A stretch of 64,000 nt of DNA, taken from contig NC_079895.1 in assembly GCF_024868665.1 (NCBI RefSeq), positions 8,067,069 to 8,131,068 of the forward strand. The letters run 5' to 3'. Positions 52,901 to 64,000 of the stretch are shown here, one piece after another. Below the pieces are notes generated by a model that was given only the letters and a program-made list of their open reading frames with translations, was not told the DNA's origin and did not search any database. How positions within the stretch are numbered: position 1 is the first letter of the stretch; every line of letters starts with the position of its first letter. Both the position numbers and the translations under genes were made by a program. Source of the stretch: Triplophysa rosa. Its lineage: Eukaryota; Chordata; Actinopteri; Cypriniformes; Nemacheilidae.

Positions 52901-55900
52901 GCCCGATGCGCAACTGCGCCACATGTCAGAGTACTGCCCACTAGGCTATTGGCTCCGACAGCCTGAATGAATGTCATTCCTTTGTGCAAAAGCAGAAGCC
53001 TTCTGGTCAAAGTCGGAGCTCATGTTTGCAGAAGGGAGAGCAAAATAATCTCTGGGGAATGCGAAAGTTTTCTGAGGGAAAGAAAAATATTCTTGGGGAA
53101 ACGCAAAAGTTTTGCAAAGGAACGCACTTTTGGGGAGAGCAAATTATTTTCACTCCCTTTCCTATTTTTCCACCACCTGTATGTCCCTGTAGTGGCTCAG
53201 TGTCGCATCTGTTTTGACAATGTGAGATAACATTGGATATAAAGAAAGACTTGCATATCAAAATGATACTAGGCTAACTGTAAAGTTTTAAGATAAACGC
53301 TTTCAATATGAGAGGATCCGCACGCAGCCAGTGTTATTTTGTGTTCTTAGTTGTCTAGTTTTAATGAAAAACCAGGGACCCCCCAAGTTCACTATTTTAT
53401 ACCTTATGAGAGGTCCCTTAAGGCTTATGAGGGGTCCGGGACCGCCCCAGCCCCCCCTCAATTCGAACCCTGCTTTCTCCAGAAGTTTAACCGTGCTGTA
53501 CTGCCCTTTCAGGTTGTTTTTCGCAGGAGAGAGGGTTTTGCTTACCTCCACATGACCGACAACGCACAACAATGTTCTTGCCTTTGACAGAAATAAGCTC
53601 AAAATAATGATTGTATTTCCAGCTACAGAACGCATACGTTTCTCTCTCCATGCTGAGTTTGTTTTCGCTGGTAGTACCAAAGATTATCTTGTAATAGGGA
53701 GATGTATGGGTCTGTAATACTTACAATTGGAGCATAAAGGCTAACATCGATCACGAGAGGCACCTCAGCCGGGACATTCTAAAACGCTTAACGTGAAAAA
53801 CGCTTAATGTAGCTTAACGTACCTAAACAGCGGTCAAGGAAAACCAAGTTTCTGTCAAACCTTCCTTGTACTAAACACTTGCTGCTGTCAAAAGAACGAG
53901 CTCTTTGTCCGCGGATAAAGTGAATAATATCACGTTAAGCGTTTTCTCCCCCATAGAAGTCCATCATAAGGAAACAGCTTAACGTGGCATAACGTACCTA
54001 AACAGCGATCAAGGAAAACCAAATTTATGTCAGATTTTACTTCTAATAAACACATGCTGTTGTCAAAAGAACGAGCTCTTCTTCCGCGGATAAAGTGAAT
54101 AATATCACGTTAAGCGTTCTCACCATAGAAGTGCATTATAAGAGAAAACAGCTTAACGTGGCTAAGACAAATTTCTGTCATTTTAGTTGTAATTAATACT
54201 TCAAAAGCCACCGTGCATTGTGTTAAAAAGTGGCGTAGCCTACTTTAAACCCTGTCTGAAACCAATATTAAGAAATGAGGCTAATAAAGTTGCTAACTCC
54301 TGGCTTCAGTGTTGTTACATCGAGCTGAATAGCCTGTGGAGCAAACTAGAACAAAACAGCACAAATGTTTCTAAAAGCTCTGATAAAAAGGGTCAGAAAT
54401 ATAAATGAGATGATACTGCGCGTTCTTGTGGCACGAATGCTTGCGTGGCTATTGCGTCAGTAGGCTAATTGGCGTTGCCGTTTATCCGCGGAAGAAAAGC
54501 TCGTTCTTTTGATAGCAGCAAGTGTTTAGCACAAGGAAGATTTGACAGAAATTTGGTTTTCCTTGATCGCTGTTTAGGTACGTTAAGATACGTTAAGCGT
54601 TTTTCACGTTAAGCGTTTTTCACGTTAAGCGTTTTAGAATGTCCCCCTCAGCCAATCATATTCGGTGTCTAGTCTCCTTGCCTGCGTTCCGCGCGGCGAT
54701 AGCATTGGCCGTTACGAGTTTTTAGCTTAAGGTGGCAGGCTTTCCATGGAGTGGCTTTGGTAGTACTTTCCGTGCAGGCGCGTTTCAGTTAGTGATGTTT
54801 CATTCGTGAACGAATCGTTCTTTTTGAACGAATCTTTAAAGTGAACGAATCGTTCTCGTTCACGAAATGCAATGACTCATATTTCTCGTTCACTGAAATC
54901 TCTCCCTCGAGCACAGAGCGTCTTGGCTTAAAAGAGTGTCTAAAGCACGAGCCAATGAATATGGAGTGATTCTGCGGACTAAATTAAAAAGGAATTGCAA
55001 ACTGCATTTGCAAATGCTTTTTCTATTTGTTCGTGTCAAAATTGTGACATAATTCAAACGCAAATGCACCCATTTGCATTTGCATTTACGCGAACGTACA
55101 ATGTCTGCCAAATTTCAAAAGGAAAAGCAAAGTCTATTTGCAAATGAATTACCTCTGTGTTACGAGTTACGACCCTGCCATATTTAAATCTCAATATCAA
55201 TTCCCCATATGCTATTTCACTTCCTCTGGTGTCGTGTATTAAGCCTGCCAAAACTCAAATTAAATCGCAAATCCCTTTGCATTTGCATTTCCTCTGACTT
55301 GTACAGAAACCTGTCAATCAATGGCGGGGGTGGGCTTATTCAACGGGGCGTGTTTGTATCGGGAAGTGACGTCATTCACCGTCGCAGTGGTGGCAGTCAG
55401 TCCAACACCAAGGTGACACCGTCAGGGCGACACCTGTTGTGGCTAAAAAGGATTCAGCTACAGCTAAAAGCCAAAATAACAATAATGGAACAAACGAGGA
55501 TCAGATGCAAAGTTTCATATAGAGAAAATCTTTACAATGAATAACAATTGCGGTACTTAACAAGTATAATTTAAAGAAATTCAACGGGCTCGATAAACAG
55601 ATGAACACAAACAGTGGTCTGGTGATCTCAATGAGCTACCAATAAAAGTCATGTTGAAGCAGTGTGGATTCATCATAATTACATGAATTTCTCAGGTTGG
55701 TAGATGATTCTCTAATTCGTAGATGACAGCTACTTCTGTGTCCAGCAAACTCACTAAAACACTAGAGCACAAGTTTGTCTTTGTCTCACTATGTTATGAT
55801 ACACAAATAAAGAGTTTTGTCATTTATTATTAACTTGTTATATGCATAATGAACAACAATGATAATGCAGGATGCTGTTTATTCATACAAAGTGAACATG

Positions 55901-58900
55901 TTTTGTTATGGTTTACAACACGTATAATCATGATGCAAAATACGGTCACAGTGTTGTCAATAAATGTCATGTCCTCGTTTTGACTTCGGAGTACTGTGAA
56001 AACGAATACCATAAACAAACAAACAAACAAACATGTGTAGAGGAATGTTGCAGAAGGTGATGATTATCCATCCTGCACCGAAGTTTCACATGCTAAGTGA
56101 TGCCGCTCTGAGCCCAGAGTTCCAGCGCGATTTATTTCCAAACAAAAAAAAACTGAAAACTGCACTGTTTTCAACGCCGATTGTGAGTGCAGTTGTAACT
56201 TCACTCCTAATGTGCAGTGGTGTAAAGTATTGGAGTAAATGTACTTAGTTACTTTACTTAAGTATCTTTTTGGCTACTTTGTAGTTGTACTGAGTATTAA
56301 AGATATTAGCAACTTTTACTCTCTACTTAACTACATTTTTGAACAAGTATATGTACTCTTTACTCCACTACATTTGTAATGACTAATGCAATTACACATT
56401 ACATTTTGCATGCCACCTATCTTATAATTAATATCGCCATTCACAGGGCAATGAAGGTACTACAATCTTGTGGATTTTGCCATAACTTACAAAAACTTGT
56501 CAACATGGCTTCTTTATATGAATATGAGTGCAGTATCAGGTAGATGTCAATCGCTGGCGGTTTATACACGGTTAGCCCTTACCCGCTATTTCTACAGTAA
56601 TATATTGGCAACACTGTTGCCAGCTAGTTACTGTAGGTCACACATCTACAAAAGCTCTTATTTTTAAAACTAACTCTTCCTAAATGTGCTCTAAACATGT
56701 TTGCTCAAAATTTGACCATGTGGTGGGACTATTGCCATGAAGTGATGTAAACCAGTAAAAAGAATGTATAGTATTTCAATTTTCAAAAGTGCTCTCACAC
56801 TATATAGACAAAATATTAACCTATAGAATGAGTCGGACACAGAGAAATGAACAATTCACATATGAATCTCAACAATGGTGACAATCAACTGAACAGCTTC
56901 ATGCTGCAATGCATGCTGGGTACATAGTACAAAACTCATTCATGATTGTTTGTCACCATTGATGAGGTTTGTATGTCAAGTGTCTAATTGTGTCTCAATT
57001 GCAAAGAAAGATTTTCTGACAGAGATCTTTCCATTATAACATGTAATCACTTTACCAAACATATCTTAATAAATCTTAAATGCTATATTATTATTATTTA
57101 ATGATTGAATTCTTTCAGATGTATCTTCAGTTACTAAGCAAACATAAAGTTGCGGTTCCTGTAAAGTCCCTTTCAGTGTTATTGTATAAGTGTACATTTT
57201 AAAGCTACAAGAAAGTCAAAGAGTCCAACCAAAGCAAACACTGATCGCCATAATGGTGACTTAAAACATAATTGAACCACTATGAACTAGAGTTAAATCT
57301 CAATAAGATCTTACACAGATGACAGAAATAAAGTGAAAGTGGTGTCTGTAATATGTGAAGATGTTATTGATGTTTGTGTTTAATTCTCCTCTGGTGAAAT
57401 CTTGACAGATTTATTGTGTTCATCTGTTATTTACACTTGTTCATCTAAGACTGTGTGACTTAAGTGCGTTAATAGATTCTTTAATAATGTATCTTCAAAC
57501 AGCCATTGCAGTAGTTTACTGTAAAACACCTACAGTAACTAGCAGGCAACAGTGTTGCCAATGTATTACTGTAGAAATGGCAGGTAAGGGCTAACAGTGT
57601 ATGTGAAATGAGGACATGACTGCAGCTGGCGATGAGGCCCAAACCAGCATGTCCAGTGCAAAAAGGCTTTGACTTTTTAATTCTACTTAACATTATTTTA
57701 TTTATCTGTTATATTGAAGAGACCTTTTTGAAGGACTTTGGTTTACTTATGAGCACTTGAGCTTAAATGAGACTTAGGGTGTTTGTAATGACGTAGGTTA
57801 TGGTGTCGACCATGATTTGTTGCAATTTTGAGGTGTTCAGTCTTATTATGATTTAAGAAAATAAATGCGATTGCTCACCTCACAAATCAACTGTTTCTAG
57901 TTTTTCACTGATGTGTCTCTTAAGTGTTGAGGACTAGTGCTGCTTTGAGCCTACATTCAGTATGAGTAAAATACTCAAGTACTGTTAAAATCAGATACTC
58001 AAAGACTTTTACTCAAGTCGTTTTGGAATTGGTGACTTGTAACTTGTAATGGAGTAATTTTCACTGCAAGGTATCTGTACTTTTACTTAAGTATGGTTTT
58101 CAGGTACTCTTTACACCTCTGCTAATGTGTTTAGCTGTATCACATGTATCTACTTAAGTTCCAGTCGACGGTGAATGATGTCACGTCCCGATACAAACAC
58201 GCCCCGTTGAATAAGCCCACCCCCGCCATTGATTGACAGGTTTCTGTACAAGTCAGAGGAAACGCAAATGCAAAGGGATTTGCGATTTCATTTGAGTTTT
58301 GGCAGGCTTAATACGCGACGCCAGAGGAAGTGAAATAGCATATGGGGAATTGATATTGCGATTTAAATATAGCAGGGTCGTAACTGGTAAGACAGAGGTA
58401 ATTCAATTGCAAATAGACTTTGCTTATCCTTTTGATATTTGGGGGACATTGTGCGTTCGCGCAAATGCAAATGGTATGCATTTGTGTTTGAATTATGTCA
58501 CAATTTTTACAGGAATAAATAGAAAACGCATTTGCAAATGCAGTTTGCAATTCCTTTTTAATTTAGTCCGCAAAATCATTCCATAAATGGCGTTCGAGAG
58601 TGAGCTTTGACAAAGCATATGATTGGTTGAATGTACTGAACGAATACGCCCTTCACTGAACGAGCCTGTGTTTGAGTCTGAACGAGACCCGCTGATTCTC
58701 GTTCGTGAACGAAATGAACGATCAGTCATCTCGATCATCTCGTTCGTAAGTGAACGAAAGGACCAGCTGATTCTCGTTCATGAACGAGCTGTTACTTCTG
58801 CCTCGTAAACGAAATGAAAGATGAGGTCTCTTGTTCAACAAGTACAGAAACGGACACAATGTAAATATCCTTACGAAAATAATTAAATAATGCAAGCTGA

Positions 58901-61900
58901 TGGTTAAATGTAACAAGGAAAAATTAACATTGTCATTTTTATTGCATGGAAAATGTCAAGCCCTGTTTACTCAGTTATTGTACTGCAAGCACGGGTGTTT
59001 TGGGTGCATTTTGTATCATTTATTGTTCTTTCAAATAAAAACGAATTCATTGCATTTAATTCATGTCATGCACTTCCCTAAAAACTGTAAAACAAAAAAG
59101 TATTGGTTAGCTCTCATTCGCGTCATGTCAGCAAATAGCATTCCAGTTCCGGCTGTGAAGGGACGTGTACAAGGGAATTGGTTAGATCTTCCGCTGAACG
59201 AATACGCCCACACCGACCAAGTCGCTGTTGAGTCTGAACGAGAAAGAGATCTATGGGATGAATTTAATACCAAAATGATTAACAAATGCATGCACAGTCA
59301 TCCGTGAACGTGATACAAGTTAAACTTGTATTTTACTATTCACAAACAAATGCCGTATGATTTGAATCTGTGAAATTTAGATTGTAATAAACATGAGGCG
59401 ATTTGTACAAATAGAGACAGATTTGTAAATACAATGTTTTATTTTGTGTTCATGTATAATCATTTTGCGCATACCAATGAGAAGTTGTGCATTTGTGTAT
59501 CCTGCAGCGCGCATCCATTCATCCTGTTCTGTGCATTCGGATTTTGAGACGTTCTTTACGCGGTTTTGCATTGGACAATCCACACACAAACAACTTCAGA
59601 TCCACGCACAACCGTGCATAAACTGCGGCCTACCACTAGATGGCAGTCTCACGGAGCGATGCAGAGGTTGCGCTAGACTTTTTCATTGTCAGTCATTTTG
59701 ACGAACAGGCTCATAAAAAATCCGTCATAATCTATTTTTACCCATCACTATGGTCCAAGGTTGATGTTACGTGCTAATTAGCATGTTTGTGACATCATCA
59801 CTATGTACATGTGTTTACTCTCTGAACTGAATACCCAATAAAGTCGTTCACATATTTAATGTTTCTGTTGTCAGACATAAAACAATAATTACAGACAAAT
59901 GTTTATAATCATAACAGTAACAATGACAGGTGCTTGTAAACGCTGTTTTGTAATCATTTATTAATTCACTTACAGTTTCTTTAAGATGCTGTTTTGTTAT
60001 GAATGTGCTGCTTCTGCCACTCACTGAACGGAAAAGACGCAGAGAAACATTTTCCCCTTACTTAAAGTTAAGGTTTATCCAAAATAACGCTAGTCGCTAT
60101 CTCTCTGAAGGAAAAAAGTCTGTAAACACCGCACCACTGTGCGCGCCTGTGTGTATGTGTGAGCACGCGACGCGGGGGTCTGATGTGACAGATGCATGCA
60201 TTGCAGAATCAGATCCTCAAACAACGTTATCGTTGTGTTATTATGAAAAATGTAAAAATATTTTCAGCTCGTTTTGAAACTATCGCGAAACAGATTAGAC
60301 GGTGAAACGAACTGAAAATATTTTTACACTTTTTATAATAACACAGCGATAACGTTCAAAGTGACTGAAAATGAAAAAGTCTAGCGCAACCTAGCTGCCG
60401 CAAACCTCTGCATCGCTCCGTGAGACTGCCATCTAGTGGTAGGCCGTAGTTTATGCACGGATCTGAAGTTGTTTGTGTGTGGATTGTCCAATGCAAAACC
60501 GCGTAAAGAACGTCTCAAAATCCGAATGCACAGAACAGGATGAATGGAGGCGCGCTGCAGGATACACAAATGCACAACTTCTCATTGGTATGCGCAAAAT
60601 GATTATACATGAACACAAAATAAAACATTGTATTCACAAATCTGTCTCTATTTGTACAAATCGCCTCATGTTTATTACAATCTAAATTTCACAGATTCAA
60701 ATCATACGGCATTTGTTTGTGAATAGTAAAATACAAGTGTAACTTGTATCACGTTCACGGATGACTGTGCATGCATTTGTTAATCGTTTTGAGATCAAAT
60801 TCATCCCATAGAGATCTCGTTCGTGAACGAATTGAACGAACTGGTACATGTCGTTCATGAACGAAATGAACAAATTGAACGAGAGTGTACACTGTAAGTC
60901 GGTCATTTAGCATGTGAGTCTCGTTCAGCAGTCAGCAGAAAGCGGATGCAAAGCGCAGTTAAAGGTAGGCTACTTTGCACGCTTGTTTATTTAAAATACA
61001 TAAACTTCACGTTTAACATAATCCCAGATTTATGAATGTGTAAATGACCAAACAATTAACTTTTTAATTATGAAGAAAAACCTTGTGCGTTGGTCATCTG
61101 AACATCTTATTTAGACTTATTTTTATTTATTTAATGAGTAGATCAGAGACACACATTTTAATAAAGCCTGTAATCAGTTTATACGTCCATTAATACGTTC
61201 GTTGACATAACACAACTCTTTTTCGCCACCTGCTGGCTTATTATAGAAATGGTCACTGAACGAATCAGTGAACGAATCTGAACGAATCATTTTGGTGAAC
61301 GAACTGAAAAGGAACGAATCACTCAAATGAATCATAATTCCCATCACTAGTTTCAGTTTGATGAAGTCGCGGGTGCGACAGGCAGGCATCCAGACTTTGA
61401 AAAAGCAAAAAAAAAAGACTTTGAAAAAGCTATTTAGCTTTTTACAATTGAAATGATAAAACGATACAACGGCAACGATGTAACGCAGCTGTAACGTATA
61501 GTTACCTGGGCTTGGAACTATAATCTAATTGCTATTTTAGGAATTATAACGCGTTAAATTACTCTTATTACCAAAAAATAATCAAACTACAGTAACGCGT
61601 TACTGCCCAACACTGGTTTCCTATGAATGAAAGATGTCTAAATACGCTTGTGATTGGATAGAAGATGAGAGTAAACTATTAATCTCATTGGCAGGTGTGA
61701 TAGTCCAGAGAAACTCCGAGCTCTTCTGCCCAGATTAGAACAGGATCTGAAAGACAGCGGGAAGTTTAAAGATTTCTACCAATTCACCTTCAATTTTGCC
61801 AAGAATCCTGGACAGAAAGGATTAGGTAACACCATCTTTATCTTTCTTCATCATTATTTGCTTGGGTGACATTTAGAATTTCTTACATTGAACATAAGGC

Positions 61901-62403
61901 ACCTGAAAGTTTTACCCTTTGTTTTTCTATTGTAGATTTAGAGATGGCCGTAGCTTATTGGAACCTAGTCCTGGCTGGACGTTTTAAGTTCCTAGACCTG
62001 TGGAACAGATTTTTATTGGTGAGTCTTCTGTACTTGACAGATTTAAATAGATTTTCTGTCTGCTATGCAACAGACTAACTACATAGCAGAATAGTTTCCA
62101 TTAGCAGTTAAATGAGATTCTCTATAATCTGCACTTTTATTTTATGCAGGAACATCATAAGCGATCAATTCCCAAAGACACATGGAACTTGCTTCTGGAT
62201 TTTGGCAACATGATTGCAGATGACATGTTAAACTATGATGAAGAAGGTATCTTTTTGTTGAGTAAAGATACAAACTGCCCATGTATGTTGACTTTAAAAT
62301 TTGTGATGTCTGCTTTGTTTCAGGAGCGTGGCCTGTTCTCATCGATGACTTTGTGGAATACGCTCGGCCAATCGTGACGGGATCAAAGCGCAAAACTGTA
62401 TAG
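46915..62403 (+). CDS. dcun1d2: DCN1-like protein 2 (cullin neddylation co-factor)
   Basis: Seven coding exons: 46915-46917 (ATG only), 48146-48362, 49612-49780, 61695-61825, 61936-62018, 62150-62246 and 62324-62403. They total 780 nt, 259 aa, the same length as human DCUN1D2. A UBA-like domain (about 8-45, [15 protein letters not shown]) is followed by the potentiating-neddylation domain (about 60-248): [34 protein letters not shown], then [18 protein letters not shown] and DDFVEYARP. The family binds acetylated UBC12 and cullins and stimulates NEDD8 transfer. The N-terminus lacks the myristoylation glycine of DCUN1D3. Intron 2 has a GC donor (AAAG|GCAAGT). Intron 3 is almost wholly an 11.7-kb transposon; without it the intron would be about 180 bp. 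Very close to DCUN1D1; the C-terminus and neighbourhood beside tfdp1 favour DCUN1D2. Confidence 0.94.
49165..49561. repeat. Palindromic MITE in dcun1d2 intron 2
   Basis: Begins TTTAAAGGGATAATTAATAA and ends ATCCCTTTAA. Long arms mirror each other around the centre (CCTACTATGGTAGTCAATGG against its complement CCATTGACTACCATAGTAGG), so it can form a hairpin. About 50 bp upstream of exon 3. Confidence 0.8.
50432..51624. mobile_element. Foldback element with about 223-bp inverted repeats
   Basis: Arms 50432-50656 and 51402-51624 mirror each other closely, starting GGTCCGTGTATCATCTGATC. CTTTAG lies at both sides (50426-50431 and 51625-51630), a 6-bp target duplication. The 745-bp middle is not palindromic. 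ORFs in the arms are mirror artefacts. Superfamily not assigned. Confidence 0.85.
52063..52590 (+). mobile_element. Solo LTR of an LTR retrotransposon
   Basis: Begins TGTCA and ends TGACA, with a perfect 5-bp duplication GGAGC (52058-52062 and 52591-52595). An AATAAA lies near 52523, shortly before the 3' end. Length 528 bp, no internal genes. It is the footprint of LTR-LTR recombination; class not certain (Ty3-like suspected). Confidence 0.85.
52780..52966 (-). repeat. tRNA-derived SINE, minus strand
   Basis: On the minus strand, a pol III A-box-like AGCCTAGTGGGCAGTA is followed by a B-box GGGTTCGATTCCC, then a non-tRNA body. The acceptor stem of a true tRNA is not formed. Confidence 0.65.
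53771..54645. mobile_element. Non-autonomous hAT-type element with perfect ends
   Basis: Inverted ends GGGACATTCTAAAACGCTTA continue perfectly for more than 25 bp. The 8-bp duplication CCTCAGCC is perfect (53763-53770 and 54646-54653). The interior carries repeated CGCTTAACGTG and GGAAACAGCTTAACGTGG motifs on both strands. Confidence 0.92.
56215..58121. mobile_element. Innermost hAT element with perfect duplication
   Basis: Ends CAGTGGTGTAAAGTATTG and the inverted CTTTACACCTCTG; perfect 8-bp duplication CTAATGTG (56207-56214 and 58122-58129). Arms carry TACTTAAGTA-type motifs. Length 1,907 bp without coding capacity. Confidence 0.92.
56565..57602. repeat. Inverted-repeat element inside the innermost hAT
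   Basis: Arms 56565-56638 and 57528-57602 mirror each other (GTTAGCCCTTACC, then CATTTCTACAGTAATA with minor changes, then ACTGTAGGT). This is a fifth nesting level. Flanking duplication not identified. Confidence 0.65.
59243..60822. repeat. Large inverted repeat with about 450-bp arms
   Basis: Arms about 59243-59690 and 60375-60822 are near-perfect mirror copies, for example CTACCACTAGATGGCAGTCT against its complement. The roughly 680-bp spacer has its own hairpin at 60224-60355, with arms holding GTTATCGTTGTGTTATTATG. ORFs in the arms are shadows. Confidence 0.8.
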
Positions 62404-63930
62404 TAACCCTATAGCTGGGCGAGAACTTGCGCCTTGGTCGCCTCATTGACTTTGTAGTTTTTTTAAAGACTTGTAAGCATAATAAGAGAGAACTAAGAGA
62501 AACACTTGAAACCGACAAGCTTTGCAAAAGGAAAACAGGACGGAAAAATCAACTCGGACCTCCACGCGGGAAGGACAAGAGCCCGAGCCATTAAATGCAC
62601 ATGGCCAGCTATTTGCACTGGCAACTCCATTCTAGCCAGAAAACCTTTGGAGATATTGGGTGGATCACTTCGAACCTAGTACCTCATCTCCATAGCAACC
62701 AGTGTCACTCTAGGGCCAAGTCCTCATTGCCTACCCACTCATCAGTCTGAAATTATTGGAAAAGTCTCAAAGTTCTCCAGTTTTGTTTTAGATCATGTAC
62801 CCATTTGTCTGGGTGTGTGTCTCATGCAGGAGATGGTCATCATGTTCATGTTTTAAGCCAGACGTTCATGGGCAGCACAGCATGCGGCTCACAACACCAG
62901 CACTATTGTTACCGTTGTAAAGTACTGTATCTACTGCAGCAGTATGTACAGAGAGAAATGTATTATCATGTTTTATTATATGAAAAATATGAGAGAAAAG
63001 CATGGTAAAACAAGGCACCTTCATACCATGTTTTTGTGTGAATTTAGGTCAAATGTGTCGTCTGCCCTGTTGCAGAACTTGTAACAACACGGTTCAGTGT
63101 TACTCTTTTTTTTTTGTTTACCAGATTTATGTCAAAAAAATAAATTATTGCCCTTTATGTTCTTCTCAATCTCCAACAACCCTTTTATTCCTCAACAGGA
63201 CATTTAAATTTAGCCTTGCATGACAATTCCAGGACTTGCAGGGTTTCCCTTTTCTTCTAAAAGTGAATGGAAGCTCACAGTAGTCCGTGTGAGCGAGTTT
63301 AGAATGTTTATGAGATAAGTAAAGAAACCATCAAAAGCGGAAAGCTACAAAAGCAGCTGACAACAGAACTTTTTCCATCACAAATTTAGCTTACTAATAA
63401 ATGGAAATGGTAATTTATTAAAACCCATTGCCCGCTTGTCAAGTATTCGCACTGTTTCATTCAGGACATTTGTACTGTTATCTGATCACAAGGTTATACT
63501 GCCTGAATTATAGCAAACTGCAAGCATGACATAATGATGGTTTTGTAGTTTCCTTCTTGCCAAAGAGTACCAAATCTACAGTTTTTAATCTACTGATGTC
63601 AGTCAAAAAGCTCTGTAACAGTCAGTATTTTAGCTAGCTCATCGTCACACCTCTAGCTGCTACTCGTGCATGACCTTGATGCTTGGCTAGTGCCCAGTGT
63701 TTCAACAGGACTCACGAACTAAACTTCGGGGGACGCCTATAGGAAGATAGAAAGCTTTGCCAATCATATTATGTCCTCTATGATGTTTTTTTATTGTCGG
63801 TTCATCTCCTGCACACTTACAGTTTTCGATGTGTATGTTTGTCTAATACTTTTTGTATTTGTAAAATACTTTTAAAAGCGTCGAAATACCTATGTAAATA
63901 GCACTAAAGAAAATAAAAGGCGTACAAAAG
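62404..63930 (+). other. dcun1d2 3' untranslated region
   Basis: Follows the stop codon, contains no gene-like ORF, and has AATAAA at 63912-63917, giving a 3'UTR of about 1.5 kb. The last 70 bases of the window show nothing further. Confidence 0.65.
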
Positions 63931-64000
63931 TAGCTGCTCTTAATGGCGGAATAGATGTCTGACGAGGTTTTTTATCACGTGCCACAAGAGGGCAGTGTCT

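Larger units (their letters stand above)
54963..58576. mobile_element. Foldback element with about 410-bp arms
   Basis: Arms of roughly 410 bp (54963-55385 and 58165-58576) mirror each other, starting TATGGAGTGATTCTGCGGAC and including AAATGGCGGGGGTGGGC-type GC-richer segments further in. The centre is interrupted by the hAT element 56215-58121. Target duplication not resolved. Confidence 0.75.
54790..61349. mobile_element. hAT-type element with GAACGAA-repeat arms, heavily invaded
   Basis: Ends TAGTGATGTTTCATTC and the inverted AATTCCCATCACTA, with perfect 8-bp duplication GTTTCAGT (54782-54789 and 61350-61357). Both arms are packed with GAACGAA and its complement TTCGTTC. Length 6,560 bp, no transposase. 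Holds the foldback 54963-58576 and the inverted repeat 59243-60822. Confidence 0.88.
49890..61615. mobile_element. Giant nested hAT-type element filling dcun1d2 intron 3
   Basis: Termini CAGTGTTGGGCAAAGTACTC and the inverted ...GCGTTACTGCCCAACACTG are flanked by a perfect 8-bp duplication GTTTCCTA (49882-49889 and 61616-61623). The element spans 11,726 bp. Its outer arms carry the GTAATTA-rich subterminal sequence seen in the 478-bp element at 246-723. No transposase ORF is present. The bulk consists of nested insertions: 50432-51624, 52063-52590, a SINE near 52780-52966, 53771-54645 and 54790-61349 with its own contents. Confidence 0.88.

Noticed and set aside
52875..52966. Possible minus-strand tRNA gene
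   Set aside because: B box is good but the cloverleaf stems do not close; it is a SINE head.
54790..54890. CRISPR-like or tandem array of GAACGAA
   Set aside because: Repeats are very short, irregular and in both directions, at the arm of a hAT element in a eukaryotic genome.
59444..59701. Cysteine-containing 85-codon ORF resembling a zinc finger
   Set aside because: It is a frame across an inverted-repeat arm, the other arm yields a shadow, and the Cys spacing fits no known finger.

Overview
This window looks like nuclear DNA of a ray-finned fish, most likely a cyprinid. It has six recognisable multi-exon vertebrate genes with GT-AG introns, AT-rich intergenic DNA, and a dense load of hAT, Tc1, MITE, SINE, LINE and LTR copies. 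I found no prokaryotic or viral genes. Species cannot be fixed from sequence alone. The app copy resembles the divergent fish 'a' paralog, judged from memory.

Layout. (1) 785-1788, +: last four coding exons of app, entering from the left edge. (2) 3896-13892, -: complete gabpa (9 coding exons, 456 aa), tail to tail with app; its introns hold several transposons. (3) 13913-15879: divergent promoter region. (4) 15887-17818, +: a piggyBac-derived gene (550 aa, two coding exons) in which all three catalytic aspartates are replaced. (5) 19119-22558, -: jam2 (10 coding exons, 290 aa). (6) 22559-30315: long intergenic stretch with repeat fragments. (7) 30316-32411, +: mettl21c-type methyltransferase (5 exons, 265 aa), with a Tc1 element 48 bp past its stop. 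(8) 36519-42565, -: tfdp1 (11 coding exons, 408 aa), with upstream noncoding exons to about 45.05 kb. (9) 46915-62403, +: dcun1d2 (7 coding exons, 259 aa). All spliced models were built by hand from splice sites, and reading phase closes in every one.

The block app-gabpa-jam2 corresponds to human 21q21, and mettl21c-tfdp1-dcun1d2 to human 13q33-q34. In human the slot divergent from GABPA holds ATP5PF; here the piggyBac-derived gene has that position and orientation, and no atp5pf is visible.

The most striking structure is intron 3 of dcun1d2. Almost the whole intron is one 11.7-kb hAT-type element (49890-61615) with a perfect 8-bp target duplication. It contains further elements nested up to five levels deep, several with their own perfect target duplications. 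The most interesting gene is the intact, catalytically substituted piggyBac-derived protein beside gabpa.

The genes have unrelated cellular roles: membrane precursor, ETS factor, adhesion molecule, lysine methyltransferase, E2F partner and cullin neddylation factor. They do not form a pathway; their order reflects conserved vertebrate synteny.
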